From: CAMFLJ01 sp965279255
GTDB lineage: Bacteria; Actinomycetota; Acidimicrobiia; Acidimicrobiales; Acidimicrobilacustridaceae
Assembly (NCBI GenBank): GCA_965279255.1
Contig: OZ257146.1
Coordinates: 434,001 to 498,000 of the forward strand
Reading direction: 5' to 3'
Length of the DNA: 64,000 bases
Below the pieces are notes generated by a model. That model had not been told where the DNA came from. It searched no databases and was given only the letters and a program-made list of their open reading frames with translations. Positions within the stretch are counted from its first letter, which is position 1. Each line of letters begins with the position of its first letter. Below, one piece after another: positions 49,055 to 56,589 of this stretch. A program made the translations under genes and the position numbers.

Positions 49055-50293
49055 ATGACACGACGACTCGTGATCCTCGGCGGAGGCACCGGCGGCACGC
49101 TGATGGCCAACCGCCTCCAGAAGCACCACGGCGACGACCTCGAGATCACCGTCGTCGACCAGGACGACCGCCACGTCTACCAACCCGGACTGCTCTTCGT
49201 CCCCTTCGGCCTCGCCGACCCCGATGACATCGTGCGGCCCCGGCAGCGCCAGCTGCGCAGAGGTGTGGCCTTCCGGCAGGCCGGCGTCGACCACGTCGAC
49301 ATCGAGGCCGAGCAGGTGCACCTCGACGACGGCGCCGTGCTGCCCTACGACGTGCTGGTCGTGGCCACTGGCGTGCGGCTCATGCCCGAGGAGACCGAGG
49401 GCCTCACCGGCCCCGGGTGGAACGAGAAGGTCTTCACCTTCTACGACCTCGCCGGCGCCACGGCCCTGCACGACGCGCTCGAGGCCTTCGACGGCGGGCG
49501 GCTCGTGCTCAACGTCGTCGACATGCCCATCAAGTGCCCGGTCGCTCCGCTGGAGTTCGCCTTCCTCGCCGACTGGTACTTCCAGGAGCGCGGGATCCGG
49601 GACCAGGTGCAGCTGACCTACGTCACGCCCCTCGACGCCGCCTTCACCAAGCCCATCGCCGCCCGCACCCTCGGCGGCATGCTCGCCGACAAGGGCGTCG
49701 AGCTGGTGACCGAGTTCAACACCGGCGAGGTCGACGGAGAGGCCGGCCGCCTCGTCTCCTACGACGAGCGCGAGGTGCCCTTCGACCTCGCCGTGGTGAT
49801 CCCCCTCCACGGTGGCGCCGAGTACGTCGACCGCTCCCCGGGGCTCGGTGACGAGCTCGGTTTCGTGCCGACCGACCAGCACACCCTCCAGTCGAAGGTG
49901 CGGCCGAACATCTTCGCCATCGGCGACGCCACCAACGTGCCGGCGTCGAAGGCCGGCTCGGTCACCCACTTCGAGGGCGAGGTCCTGCTCGAGAACGTGA
50001 GCCGGTTCCTCGAGGGTCGCGAGCTCGACGTCTCCTACGACGGGCACGCCAACTGCTTCATCGAGACCGGCTTCCACAAGGCGATGCTCATCGACTTCAA
50101 CTACGACACGGAGCCCACGACCGGTCACTTCCCGGCCGCCGTGGGAGCGCCGTTGATGAAGGACTCGCGGCTGAACCACCTCGGGAAGCTCATGTTCCAG
50201 TGGGTGTACTGGCACGCCCTCCTGCCGGGTCGCGACATCCCCGGCATCGGCTCGGACATGCCCACCGCCGGCAAGGACCTCACGTCGACGTGA
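49055..50293 (+). CDS. sqr: Sulfide:quinone oxidoreductase family flavoprotein
   Basis: 412 aa. N-terminal FAD site VILGGGTGGTLMANRL, second dinucleotide half with VVATGVRL, and NIFAIGDATNVPASKAG at the FAD. Redox cysteines C161 (PIKCPVAP) and C334 (NCFIETG) match the two central SQR cysteines; the third, found in some types, is absent. C-terminal amphipathic part for membrane contact (KLMFQWVYWHALLPG). It would oxidise sulfide to sulfane sulfur and reduce quinone. It begins the operon with dsrC/tusE and dsrE genes. Confidence 0.85.
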   Translation: MTRRLVILGGGTGGTLMANRLQKHHGDDLEITVVDQDDRHVYQPGLLFVPFGLADPDDIVRPRQRQLRRGVAFRQAGVDHVDIEAEQVHLDDGAVLPYDVLVVATGVRLMPEETEGLTGPGWNEKVFTFYDLAGATALHDALEAFDGGRLVLNVVDMPIKCPVAPLEFAFLADWYFQERGIRDQVQLTYVTPLDAAFTKPIAARTLGGMLADKGVELVTEFNTGEVDGEAGRLVSYDEREVPFDLAVVIPLHGGAEYVDRSPGLGDELGFVPTDQHTLQSKVRPNIFAIGDATNVPASKAGSVTHFEGEVLLENVSRFLEGRELDVSYDGHANCFIETGFHKAMLIDFNYDTEPTTGHFPAAVGAPLMKDSRLNHLGKLMFQWVYWHALLPGRDIPGIGSDMPTAGKDLTST

Positions 50294-50341
50294 CATCGAC
50301 GACGTGAGCGCCGCCACCACCATCACCCCCGGGAGGACCCA

Positions 50342-50659
50342 ATGCCCACCATGACCATCGCCGGCCAGTCCATCGACCGCAACGACGAGGGCTTCTTCGA
50401 GAACCCCGACCAGTGGACCGAGGAGGTGGCCGTCGAGATCGCCCGTGAGGAGGGCATCGACGAGCTCACACCGCAGCACTGGCAGGTCATCCACTTCATG
50501 CGCAAGGAGTACGCCGAGAAGGGCACCGGGCCGACCGTCCGCGTGCTGGGCAAGACGTCGGGCGTGTCGGTGAAGGAGCTCTACCAGCTCTTCCCGAAGG
50601 GCCCCGCCAAGGTCGCCGCCAAGATCGCGGGCATCCCCAAGCCCCGCGGTTGCATCTGA
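50342..50659 (+). CDS. DsrC/TusE-family sulfur-carrier protein, single-cysteine type
   Basis: 105 aa. DGFF-like N terminus (NDEGFFENPDQW), ELTPQHWQVIHFMRKEY, GTGPTVRVLGK and the flexible arm ending PKPRGCI. C104 is the conserved penultimate cysteine. The second DsrC cysteine, eleven residues before it, is alanine (A93), so no intramolecular disulfide can form: the TusE/single-Cys type. It accepts persulfide sulfur, here probably from SQR products or the DsrE protein. GGGAGG precedes the ATG. Confidence 0.9.
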   Translation: MPTMTIAGQSIDRNDEGFFENPDQWTEEVAVEIAREEGIDELTPQHWQVIHFMRKEYAEKGTGPTVRVLGKTSGVSVKELYQLFPKGPAKVAAKIAGIPKPRGCI

Positions 50660-50670
50660 GAGGAGCCGTC

Positions 50671-51138
50671 ATGGCCGACAAGATCGAGAAGGTCTCGATC
50701 ATCATCTCGAAGGGCTCGCTCGACGGGGTCTACCCCGGCCTGATCATGGCCAACGGGGCCCGGGCCGAGGGCATCGAGGCGAACCTGTTCTTCACGTTCT
50801 TCGGGCTCGACGCGATCCACAAGGAGCGCATGGAGCACATCAAGGTCGCCACGGTGGGCAACCCCGGCATGCACATGGCGACCCTGCTCGGGGCGCTCCC
50901 GGGAATGTCCGGCATCGCCACCCACATGTTGAACAAGAAGATGGACCAGTTCGACATCCCGGGGATCCCCGAGTTCATCCAGCTCATCGCCGACACGGGC
51001 GCCGGCATGTACGCCTGCCTCGCCTCGGTCGACCTGTTCGGCTTCACCAAGGACGACTTCATCGACGACCTCGGCGGCATCATCACCGTCGGCGAGTTCT
51101 ACGACATCGCCGCCGGCGGCGAGATCATCTTCACCTGA
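50671..51138 (+). CDS. DsrE/DsrE2-family sulfur-transfer protein
   Basis: 155 aa. KVSIIISKGSLDGVYPGLIMANGARAEG is the typical DsrE opening (here spread over 7-34). NLFFTFFGLDAI and YACLASVDLFGF with C116 as the likely persulfide-carrying cysteine follow. It is close to DsrE2-type proteins that hand sulfur to TusA or DsrC. GAGAGGAG precedes the ATG, 12 nt after the dsrC stop, so SQR, DsrC and DsrE form one operon. Confidence 0.85.
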   Translation: MADKIEKVSIIISKGSLDGVYPGLIMANGARAEGIEANLFFTFFGLDAIHKERMEHIKVATVGNPGMHMATLLGALPGMSGIATHMLNKKMDQFDIPGIPEFIQLIADTGAGMYACLASVDLFGFTKDDFIDDLGGIITVGEFYDIAAGGEIIFT

Positions 51139-51194
51139 TCCGTCGGACCTCGTCATCGTCGAACGCGACCTGAGCGGATCCTCCCCCGCTCATC

Positions 51195-51222
51195 CCGGGC
51201 CCTCCCGAACGGGAGGGCCCGG
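51195..51222 (+). terminator. Terminator after the sulfide operon
   Basis: CCGGGCCCTCCC-GAAC-GGGAGGGCCCGG, a perfect 12-bp stem, 57 nt after the dsrE stop and before the convergent IclR gene. Confidence 0.85.
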
Positions 51223-51265
51223 TCGCGTCGACCCACCGGCAGGGGAGAGGTCGACCGACCCCGGC

Positions 51266-51982
51266 TCAGCCGGCAGAGAGTGCTGCAGCCGCCGCCACGA
51301 CGAGCGCGGCGACCTCGGCGTGGCGGGCCTTCGGCAGGCGCTGGGTGGGCGCGCTGACCGAGATGGCGGCGACGGCCCGACCGTCCGCGTCGACCACGGC
51401 GGCGGCGACGCCCGACGACTCGGCGTGGACCGCGCCCTGGTTGAGGGCCCAGCCCCGGCGCCGCACCGCGGCGAGCTCGTCGAGGAGGGCCCGGTCGGGC
51501 GGGTGGTCGAGGTACGAGCCGACCTCGGCGAGGGGCAGGTGGGCCAGCAGCGCCTGGACCGCCGCGCTGCCGACCGGCGGCAGCACCATGCCGACGTGGG
51601 GCGCGGCCCGCACGAGCTGGCGGCTCTCGACGACGTCGAGGGTGACGACGCGGGGTGGGTCGGCGACGGCGAGCAGCACCGACTCGCCCGTGTCGTCGCG
51701 GAGGCGTTCGAGCACGGGCCGGGCCCGCTCCCGCAGGTCGGACCGCACGGTGGCGTGGGAGGCCATCACCAGCGCCCTGGTCGTGAGCTCCCAGCGCACC
51801 CCCTCGCCCGGTGCCGGGCGGATCCAGCCGTCCTCGGCCAGCGTGGCGAGCGCCCGCTGCACGGCGCTCTTGTCCTCGTCGAGGTGGCGGGCGACGGCCG
51901 CGAGACCGACGGGCTGCAGCGACGCGACCGCCTCCAGCACGGACAGCACGCGGGTCGCGCTGCGGAGCGCCTTGACCGCCAT
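51266..51982 (-). CDS. IclR-family transcriptional regulator
   Basis: 238 aa. N-terminal winged helix (about 5-65: SATRVLSVLEAVASLQPVGLAA, DKSAVQRALATLAEDGWI) and a C-terminal ligand domain with ESVLLAVADPP, HVGMVLPPVGSAAVQALLAH and GVAAAVVDADGRAVAAISVSAP. IclR proteins usually control catabolism of small acids or aromatics. GGAGGG lies 6 nt before the ATG at 51982. It is divergent from the amidohydrolase at 52157, its probable target. The intervening 174 nt hold the family B palindrome. Confidence 0.9.
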   Translation of the reverse strand: MAVKALRSATRVLSVLEAVASLQPVGLAAVARHLDEDKSAVQRALATLAEDGWIRPAPGEGVRWELTTRALVMASHATVRSDLRERARPVLERLRDDTGESVLLAVADPPRVVTLDVVESRQLVRAAPHVGMVLPPVGSAAVQALLAHLPLAEVGSYLDHPPDRALLDELAAVRRRGWALNQGAVHAESSGVAAAVVDADGRAVAAISVSAPTQRLPKARHAEVAALVVAAAAALSAG

Positions 51983-52048
51983 GGGGGACCCTCCTAGCGT
52001 CGTGTCACAGAACGCCACACCGTATCACTCAGCGATACCCCCTTCTCG

Positions 52049-52096
52049 TTCTGGCATGCGTTCTGCACCTCCAGGGGTGCAGAACGCATGCCAGAA
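52049..52096. repeat. 21-bp perfect palindrome, family B copy 2
   Basis: TTCTGGCATGCGTTCTGCAC plus C (52049-52069) pairs exactly with 52076-52096 around TCCAGG. Compared with copy 1, the stem reads GTTCTG for GTCTTG and the other arm carries the matching changes, so pairing is kept. This copy lies in a divergent promoter region, which argues against a pure terminator role. Confidence 0.9.
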
Positions 52097-52156
52097 GGGC
52101 GAGCGAGCGGGGCACACCACGGGTAGGTACGGGTGACCGCACCCAGGGGAGACCGC

Positions 52157-53449
52157 ATGAACCCGGACGACATGATCCTGATCAGCGTCGACGACCACAT
52201 CGCCGAGCCGGCCACGATGTTCGAGAACCACGTCCCGGCGGCGTACCGCGACCGCGCGCCGTACGTCGTCACCGAGGACGACGGCCGTGAGCAGTGGTAC
52301 TACGGCGACCTCAAGGGCCGGAACCTCGGGCTCAACGCCGTCGCCGGCAAGCCCCGCGAGATGTACAACGTCGACGTCCTCCGGTACGACGAGATGCGGC
52401 CCGGTTGCTACGACGTCGACGAGCGGGTGCGCGACATGAACGCCGGTGGCCAGCTCGCCGGGCTCAACTTCCCGAACTGGACCGGCTTCAGCGGCCAGGT
52501 CCTGAACCAGGGGCCCGACCGCGACACCAACCTGGTCATGATCCGGGCCTACAACGACTGGCACGTCGACGAGTGGTGCGGCGCCCACCCGGGCCGGTTC
52601 ATCCCATGCGGCATCCTGCCGCTGTTCGACGTGGAGGAGGCGGCCAAGGAGGTGCGCCGCCTGGCCGAGAAGGGCTGCCACGCGGTGACCTACTCGGAGA
52701 ACCCCGAGGCGCTCGGGCTCCCGTCGATCCACACCGACTACTGGGACCCGCTCTTCGCAGCGGCGGTCGACGTGGGCACCGTGCTGTGCTGCCATCTCGG
52801 CTCGTCGTCGCGCTCGGCGATGCTCTCGGCCGACGCCCCGGCCAGCGCCCGCATGACCATGTCCTCGACCATGTCCGTCTGGACCCTCGGCGAGATGATC
52901 TGGGCCGACTTCTGGAACCGCTTCCCCGACCTCAAGATCTCGATCACCGAGGGCGACGTCGGCTGGATCCCCTACTTCCTCTGGCGGGCCGAGCACGTCC
53001 ACGACCGCCACTCGGGCTGGACCAAGCACCAGTTCCCGAACGGCGGCGGCCCCTCCGACGTGTTCAAGCGCCACATGGTCTGCTGCTTCATCAGCGATCC
53101 CATCGGCGTGAAGCTCCTCGACGAGCTCAACGAGGACATGGTCTGTTGGGAGTCCGACTACCCGCACTCCGACTCCAACTGGCCCAACGCCCCCGAGGAC
53201 CTGGCGAACGAGGTGCTGGTCGGGCTCACCGACGAGCAGATCGCCAAGATCACCCACACCAACGCCATGCGGCTGTTCCAGTTCGACCCGTTCGCGAGCC
53301 GGCCGAAGGAGCAGTGCACCGCCGGGGCCCTGCGGGCCGAGTCGCCCGACGTCGACACCGTGACCCGCGTGGGCCGGGCGGCCGACGAGCGCGACCTCGA
53401 GTCCTGGAACCGCATCGCCGGCGGACGGGCGGCCGCCACCCAGAAGTGA
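52157..53449 (+). CDS. Amidohydrolase-2 family (ACMSD-like) protein
   Basis: 430 aa. SVDDHIAEP supplies the DxH metal pair (D14... in the VDDH segment), VLCCHLGSSS a mid-barrel His, ITEGDVGWIPYFLWRAEH, and CWESDYPHSDSNWPN the late Asp. Same family as the 19039 gene but longer, with an extra C-terminal extension after FDPF (about 50 residues). Probably hydrolyses or decarboxylates a cyclic intermediate. GGGGAG lies 6 nt before the ATG. Likely regulated by the divergent IclR. Confidence 0.85.
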   Translation: MNPDDMILISVDDHIAEPATMFENHVPAAYRDRAPYVVTEDDGREQWYYGDLKGRNLGLNAVAGKPREMYNVDVLRYDEMRPGCYDVDERVRDMNAGGQLAGLNFPNWTGFSGQVLNQGPDRDTNLVMIRAYNDWHVDEWCGAHPGRFIPCGILPLFDVEEAAKEVRRLAEKGCHAVTYSENPEALGLPSIHTDYWDPLFAAAVDVGTVLCCHLGSSSRSAMLSADAPASARMTMSSTMSVWTLGEMIWADFWNRFPDLKISITEGDVGWIPYFLWRAEHVHDRHSGWTKHQFPNGGGPSDVFKRHMVCCFISDPIGVKLLDELNEDMVCWESDYPHSDSNWPNAPEDLANEVLVGLTDEQIAKITHTNAMRLFQFDPFASRPKEQCTAGALRAESPDVDTVTRVGRAADERDLESWNRIAGGRAAATQK

Positions 53450-53484
53450 GGCCGTGACGGCCTGCCGCCCCTTCCCGGACGCGA

Positions 53485-53512
53485 GAGGGCCCCTCCCTGC
53501 GGAGGGGCCCTC
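53485..53512. terminator. Terminator between amidohydrolase and thiolase genes
   Basis: GAGGGCCCCTCC-CTGC-GGAGGGGCCCTC, a perfect 12-bp stem in the convergent gap 53450-53550. It can act on both strands. Confidence 0.85.
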
Positions 53513-53550
53513 ATCGCGTTCTGTCCGGCAGGTGCCGGCGGTCGGTCTCG

Positions 53551-54777
53551 CTAGGAGAGGCGCTCGACGATCATCGCCATGCCCTGGCCGCCACCGATGC
53601 ACATCGACTCGAGGCCGATGGTGCCGCCGGTGTCCTCGAGGCCGTTGAGCAGCGTGGTCATGATGCGGGCGCCGGTCATGCCGAACGGGTGGCCGAGGGC
53701 GATGGCCCCGCCGTTCACGTTCAGCTTGTCGTAGCTGATGCCGAGCTCGCGGGCCGAGGGCACCACCTGGGCGGCGAACGCCTCGTTGATCTCGACCAGG
53801 TCGATGTCGTCGATGGTCATGCCGGCCCGGCGCAGCGCCTGGCGGATGGCCTCGACCGGGCCGAGGCCCATGATCTCGGGATCGAGGGCGCTCACGCCGG
53901 AGGAGATGACCCGGGCGAGGGGGGTGAGCCCGAGCTCGGCGGCGCGGGTGTCGCTCATGACGATGACGGCGGCGGCGCCGTCGTTGAGCGGGCAGGCGTT
54001 GCCGGCGGTGACGGTGCCGTCGGGGCGGAACACCGGCTTCAGCTCGGCCAGCTTCTCCTTGGTGGTGCCGGCGCGGATGCCGTCGTCGCGGGTGACGGTG
54101 ACGGGGTTGCCATCGGCGTCGACGGTCTCGATCGGGATGATCTCCCGCTCGAAGAAGCCCCGCTCCTGGGCGGCGGTGGCCCGCTGCTGGGACTGGGCGG
54201 CGAACTCGTCCTGGTCCTCGCGGGAGACGTTGGCGTACTGGGCCACGTTCTCGGCGGTCTGGCCCATGCCGAGGTAGTAGTCGGCCACGCCGCCGTCGAA
54301 GGGGGTCCAGGTCGGGGCGCCGCCCTGGGCGCGCTCGGCGGTGCGGGCCTCGGCGGCGGCCATGCGCTCGTTGTGGGTGCCGGGCAGGCCGTCGGACATG
54401 CCCGAGCCGAACTGGCTGACGGTCTCGACGCCGGCGGCGACGAACACATCGCCCTCGCCCGCCTTGATGGCGTGGGCGGCCATGCGGATCGACTGCAGCG
54501 ACGACGAGCAGTAGCGGTTCACGGTGACGCCGGGGACGTGGCCCATGCCGGCGAGGTCGCCGACGATGCGGGCGATGTTGTAGCCCTGCATGCCCGCCGG
54601 CTGGGCGGTGCCGAGGATGACGTCCTCGACGGTGGTGCGGTCGAGCTCGGGGACCTTGTCGAGGGCGGCCTTGATGATCGTGGCGGCCAGGTCGTCGGGC
54701 CGCACCTTGGTGAGCGAGCCCTTGTGGGCCCGTCCGATGGCGCTACGGGCGGTCGAGACGATGACGGCTTCGGGCAT
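53551..54777 (-). CDS. Acetyl-CoA C-acyltransferase (thiolase)
   Basis: 408 aa, a complete degradative thiolase. C90 in NRYCSSSLQ is the nucleophile, NEAFA, GHPFGMTGAR gives the His and CIGGGQGM the second Cys. It cleaves 3-ketoacyl-CoA to acetyl-CoA in beta-oxidation. Unlike the three Cys-less proteins above, all catalytic residues are present. GAGGAG lies 6 nt before ATG 54777. It stands alone; the 196-nt divergent gap to the isochorismatase-like gene holds CTGTACAG (54800) and AGACA-N6-TGTCT (54836-54851) as possible operators. Confidence 0.95.
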   Translation of the reverse strand: MPEAVIVSTARSAIGRAHKGSLTKVRPDDLAATIIKAALDKVPELDRTTVEDVILGTAQPAGMQGYNIARIVGDLAGMGHVPGVTVNRYCSSSLQSIRMAAHAIKAGEGDVFVAAGVETVSQFGSGMSDGLPGTHNERMAAAEARTAERAQGGAPTWTPFDGGVADYYLGMGQTAENVAQYANVSREDQDEFAAQSQQRATAAQERGFFEREIIPIETVDADGNPVTVTRDDGIRAGTTKEKLAELKPVFRPDGTVTAGNACPLNDGAAAVIVMSDTRAAELGLTPLARVISSGVSALDPEIMGLGPVEAIRQALRRAGMTIDDIDLVEINEAFAAQVVPSARELGISYDKLNVNGGAIALGHPFGMTGARIMTTLLNGLEDTGGTIGLESMCIGGGQGMAMIVERLS

Positions 54778-54835
54778 TGCGGGCTCCTCGTGTGCGGGGC
54801 TGTACAGACCGGCGAAGCACACCCCTGCCGGTCAC

Positions 54836-54851
54836 AGACATCGAACTGTCT
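54836..54851. promoter_or_regulatory. Inverted repeat AGACA-N6-TGTCT in the thiolase divergent gap
   Basis: AGACA-TCGAAC-TGTCT, with a second short palindrome CTGTACAG at 54800-54807. Both lie upstream of the thiolase gene (minus strand). Operator role is only suggested by position. Confidence 0.3.
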
Positions 54852-54973
54852 ATCGCCTTTTTCCTACCCTGCGGTAACCGCTCGTGGTCGGGCGGCACCC
54901 GTGCGGGGCCGATCGCGCTGGGGTAGAACCCTGTCGACTCCGGGTCGACCCGCTGCCCGGCGAAGGAGCCCCG

Positions 54974-55588
54974 ATGGCGTTCGACCTCCGATCCCTGCTC
55001 GACCCCCGCACCACCGTGGTCGTCACCTCCGAGTGCCAGAACGGGGTCATGGGCGAGGCGAGCTACCTCCCCGAGCTGGCGGAGGCGGCCCGCCCGCGGA
55101 TCCCGGCGATGGCCAGGCTGGTCCACGGAGCCCGCACCGCGGGCGTGCAGGTCATCCACTGCGTGTTCTGGCGCCGGGCCGACGGCCGCGGCGGCAACAC
55201 CAACGGACGGATCTTCGCCATGGCCAACAAGGTCGCCCCCGCCATGGAGCCCGGCAGCGACGCCGCCCTCCCGCTGCCCGAGATCGGCCTCTCGCCCGAC
55301 GACCTCATCAGCGGCCGCTACCACGGGGCCGACCCGCTCCAGGGCACCGACCTCGACTCCCTGCTGCGCAACTGCGGCGCCCGCACGGTCGTGGTCGCCG
55401 GCGTCTCGACCAACGTCGCCCTGGTCGGGCTCACCCTCGGCCTGGTGAACCGGGGCTACCAGGTCGTCGTGCCCCGTGACGCGGTGGCCGGCATCCCCGT
55501 CGACTACTCCGAGATGATGCTCGACAACACCTACGCCATCATCTCGTCGGTCGTCACCACCGACGACGTGCTGGGCGCCTGGGGCTGA
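54974..55588 (+). CDS. Isochorismatase-like hydrolase-fold protein lacking the catalytic triad
   Basis: 204 aa. The fold is clear: RTTVVVTSECQNGVMG, VIHCVFWRRADGRGG, GTDLDSLLRNCGARTVVVAGVSTNVAL and YQVVVPRDAVAG. Normal family members have Asp, Lys and Cys as a triad. Here the Asp position is Glu (SECQ), the Lys position lacks Lys (LISGRYHGAD) and the Cys position is Ala (STNVAL). It is probably not a cysteine hydrolase. GAAGGAG precedes the ATG. It lies 62 nt before the TetR gene. Confidence 0.8.
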   Translation: MAFDLRSLLDPRTTVVVTSECQNGVMGEASYLPELAEAARPRIPAMARLVHGARTAGVQVIHCVFWRRADGRGGNTNGRIFAMANKVAPAMEPGSDAALPLPEIGLSPDDLISGRYHGADPLQGTDLDSLLRNCGARTVVVAGVSTNVALVGLTLGLVNRGYQVVVPRDAVAGIPVDYSEMMLDNTYAIISSVVTTDDVLGAWG

Positions 55589-55638
55589 GGCCACACCGCT
55601 CCGGGTTCGTCGGGGCGGGCCGTCGGCGGGTGCACCAC

Positions 55639-55644
55639 TAACCT
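55639..55644 (+). promoter_or_regulatory. Leaderless -10 (TAACCT) for the tetR-type gene
   Basis: TAACCT ends 6 nt before the GTG at 55651. Confidence 0.45.
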
Positions 55645-55650
55645 CGGCTC

Positions 55651-56313
55651 GTGGCCGATGCCGTCCTTCCCCCCGAGGCCGCCCGCCGCGACCTCCCCTC
55701 CCGGCCCCCCGGCCGACGGGGCCGCGCGACCCGCCAGCGGCTGCTCGATGCCGCGGCCGGGTTGCTGGAGAGCAACACCTACCGCGACCTCAAGGTCGTC
55801 GACATCGCCAGGGTCGCGGGCACGTCGCCGGCGACCTTCTACCAGTACTTCTCCGACGTCGAGGAGGCCGTGCTGGCCCTCGCCGAGGAGGTCGAGATCG
55901 AGGCCGGTGGCGCGCTGGCCGAGCTGGTGGTCGGCCGGGCGTGGGGGGGCGACGAGGGATGGGCCACCTCGTTGGCGCTCGCCGACGGCTTCGTGCGCAC
56001 CTGGGAGCGCTACCGCTCGGTGCTGCGCGTGATCGACCTCGCCACCGACGAGGGCGACCAGCGGTTCCGGGCGGTGCGCACCCGCATGCTCGGGGCACCG
56101 AGCGAGGCGCTGGTGGCCGTGCTCCGCGATCGGGGCGAGCCGGCGCCCGACGCCCATGCCGAGGCCGGCGTGCTGGTGTCGATGCTCGCCCACGTCGCCG
56201 CCCACCGGGCCGGGCTCGAGCAGTGGGGTGCCAGCCGCGACGGGCTGCGCCAGAGCATGGCCCGCATCGTGTTCACGACCGTGACCGGTCAGCGGCCGCC
56301 GGTGGGTGACTGA
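55651..56313 (+). CDS. TetR-family transcriptional regulator
   Basis: 220 aa. N-terminal helix-turn-helix (about 24-72): TRQRLLDAAAGLLESN, LKVVDIARVAGTSPATFYQYF. The long C-terminal helical ligand domain ends AVRTRMLGAPSEAL and SMARIVFTTVTG. The 5' end is leaderless by prediction. Its 3' end overlaps the small convergent membrane-protein gene by 25 bases. Targets unknown; the palindrome at 62730 is one of the TetR type but is 6 kb away. Confidence 0.85.
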   Translation: MADAVLPPEAARRDLPSRPPGRRGRATRQRLLDAAAGLLESNTYRDLKVVDIARVAGTSPATFYQYFSDVEEAVLALAEEVEIEAGGALAELVVGRAWGGDEGWATSLALADGFVRTWERYRSVLRVIDLATDEGDQRFRAVRTRMLGAPSEALVAVLRDRGEPAPDAHAEAGVLVSMLAHVAAHRAGLEQWGASRDGLRQSMARIVFTTVTGQRPPVGD

Positions 56314-56525
56314 CCGATGCCGTCGGTGTCGGTGTCGGTTCCGGGGTCCGCGCCGACAGTGCCGTCGGTGCCGGGGGCCTCGTCGTCGGGGTGGTCGGCC
56401 CGGGCGCGGTGCGCCATCGAGCCGGGCCGGAACAGCAGCCAGAGGCAGACGGCCACGACCACGGCCACCCCGACGAGGATGGCGGGCCAGGGCGTCGAGG
56501 CGGCCAGGAGGACGGTGGGGGGCAC
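56289..56525 (-). CDS. Small single-span membrane protein
   Basis: 78 aa. One membrane segment (about 8-33: LLAASTPWPAILVGVAVVVAVCLWLLF), then a cytoplasmic RPGSMAHRARA and an acidic Asp/Thr-rich tail. I do not recognise a family. GTG 56525 is chosen because TAGCGT ends 7 nt before it; the ATG at 56567 would add 14 residues translated from promoter-like sequence. It is divergent from the PIG-V-like gene. Confidence 0.5.
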   Translation of the reverse strand: MPPTVLLAASTPWPAILVGVAVVVAVCLWLLFRPGSMAHRARADHPDDEAPGTDGTVGADPGTDTDTDGIGQSPTGGR

Positions 56526-56532
56526 CCGAACA

Positions 56533-56538
56533 ACGCTA
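56533..56538 (-). promoter_or_regulatory. Leaderless -10 (TAGCGT) for the small membrane protein
   Basis: Ends 7 nt before GTG 56525 and decides that start. A plus-strand TAGCGT at 56550-56555 points the other way, toward the PIG-V-like gene. Confidence 0.4.
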
Positions 56539-56565
56539 GTGGCGGGCGGTAGCGTGACGGCCGCC

Positions 56566-56586
56566 ATGGAACGCACCCCCCGCTGA
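56566..56586 (+). other. Possible six-codon leader ORF before the PIG-V-like gene
   Basis: ATG GAA CGC ACC CCC CGC TGA encodes MERTPR, ends 3 nt before GTG 56590, and starts 10 nt after TAGCGT (56550-56555). It may allow translational coupling or may be chance. Confidence 0.25.
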
Positions 56587-56589
56587 CGC

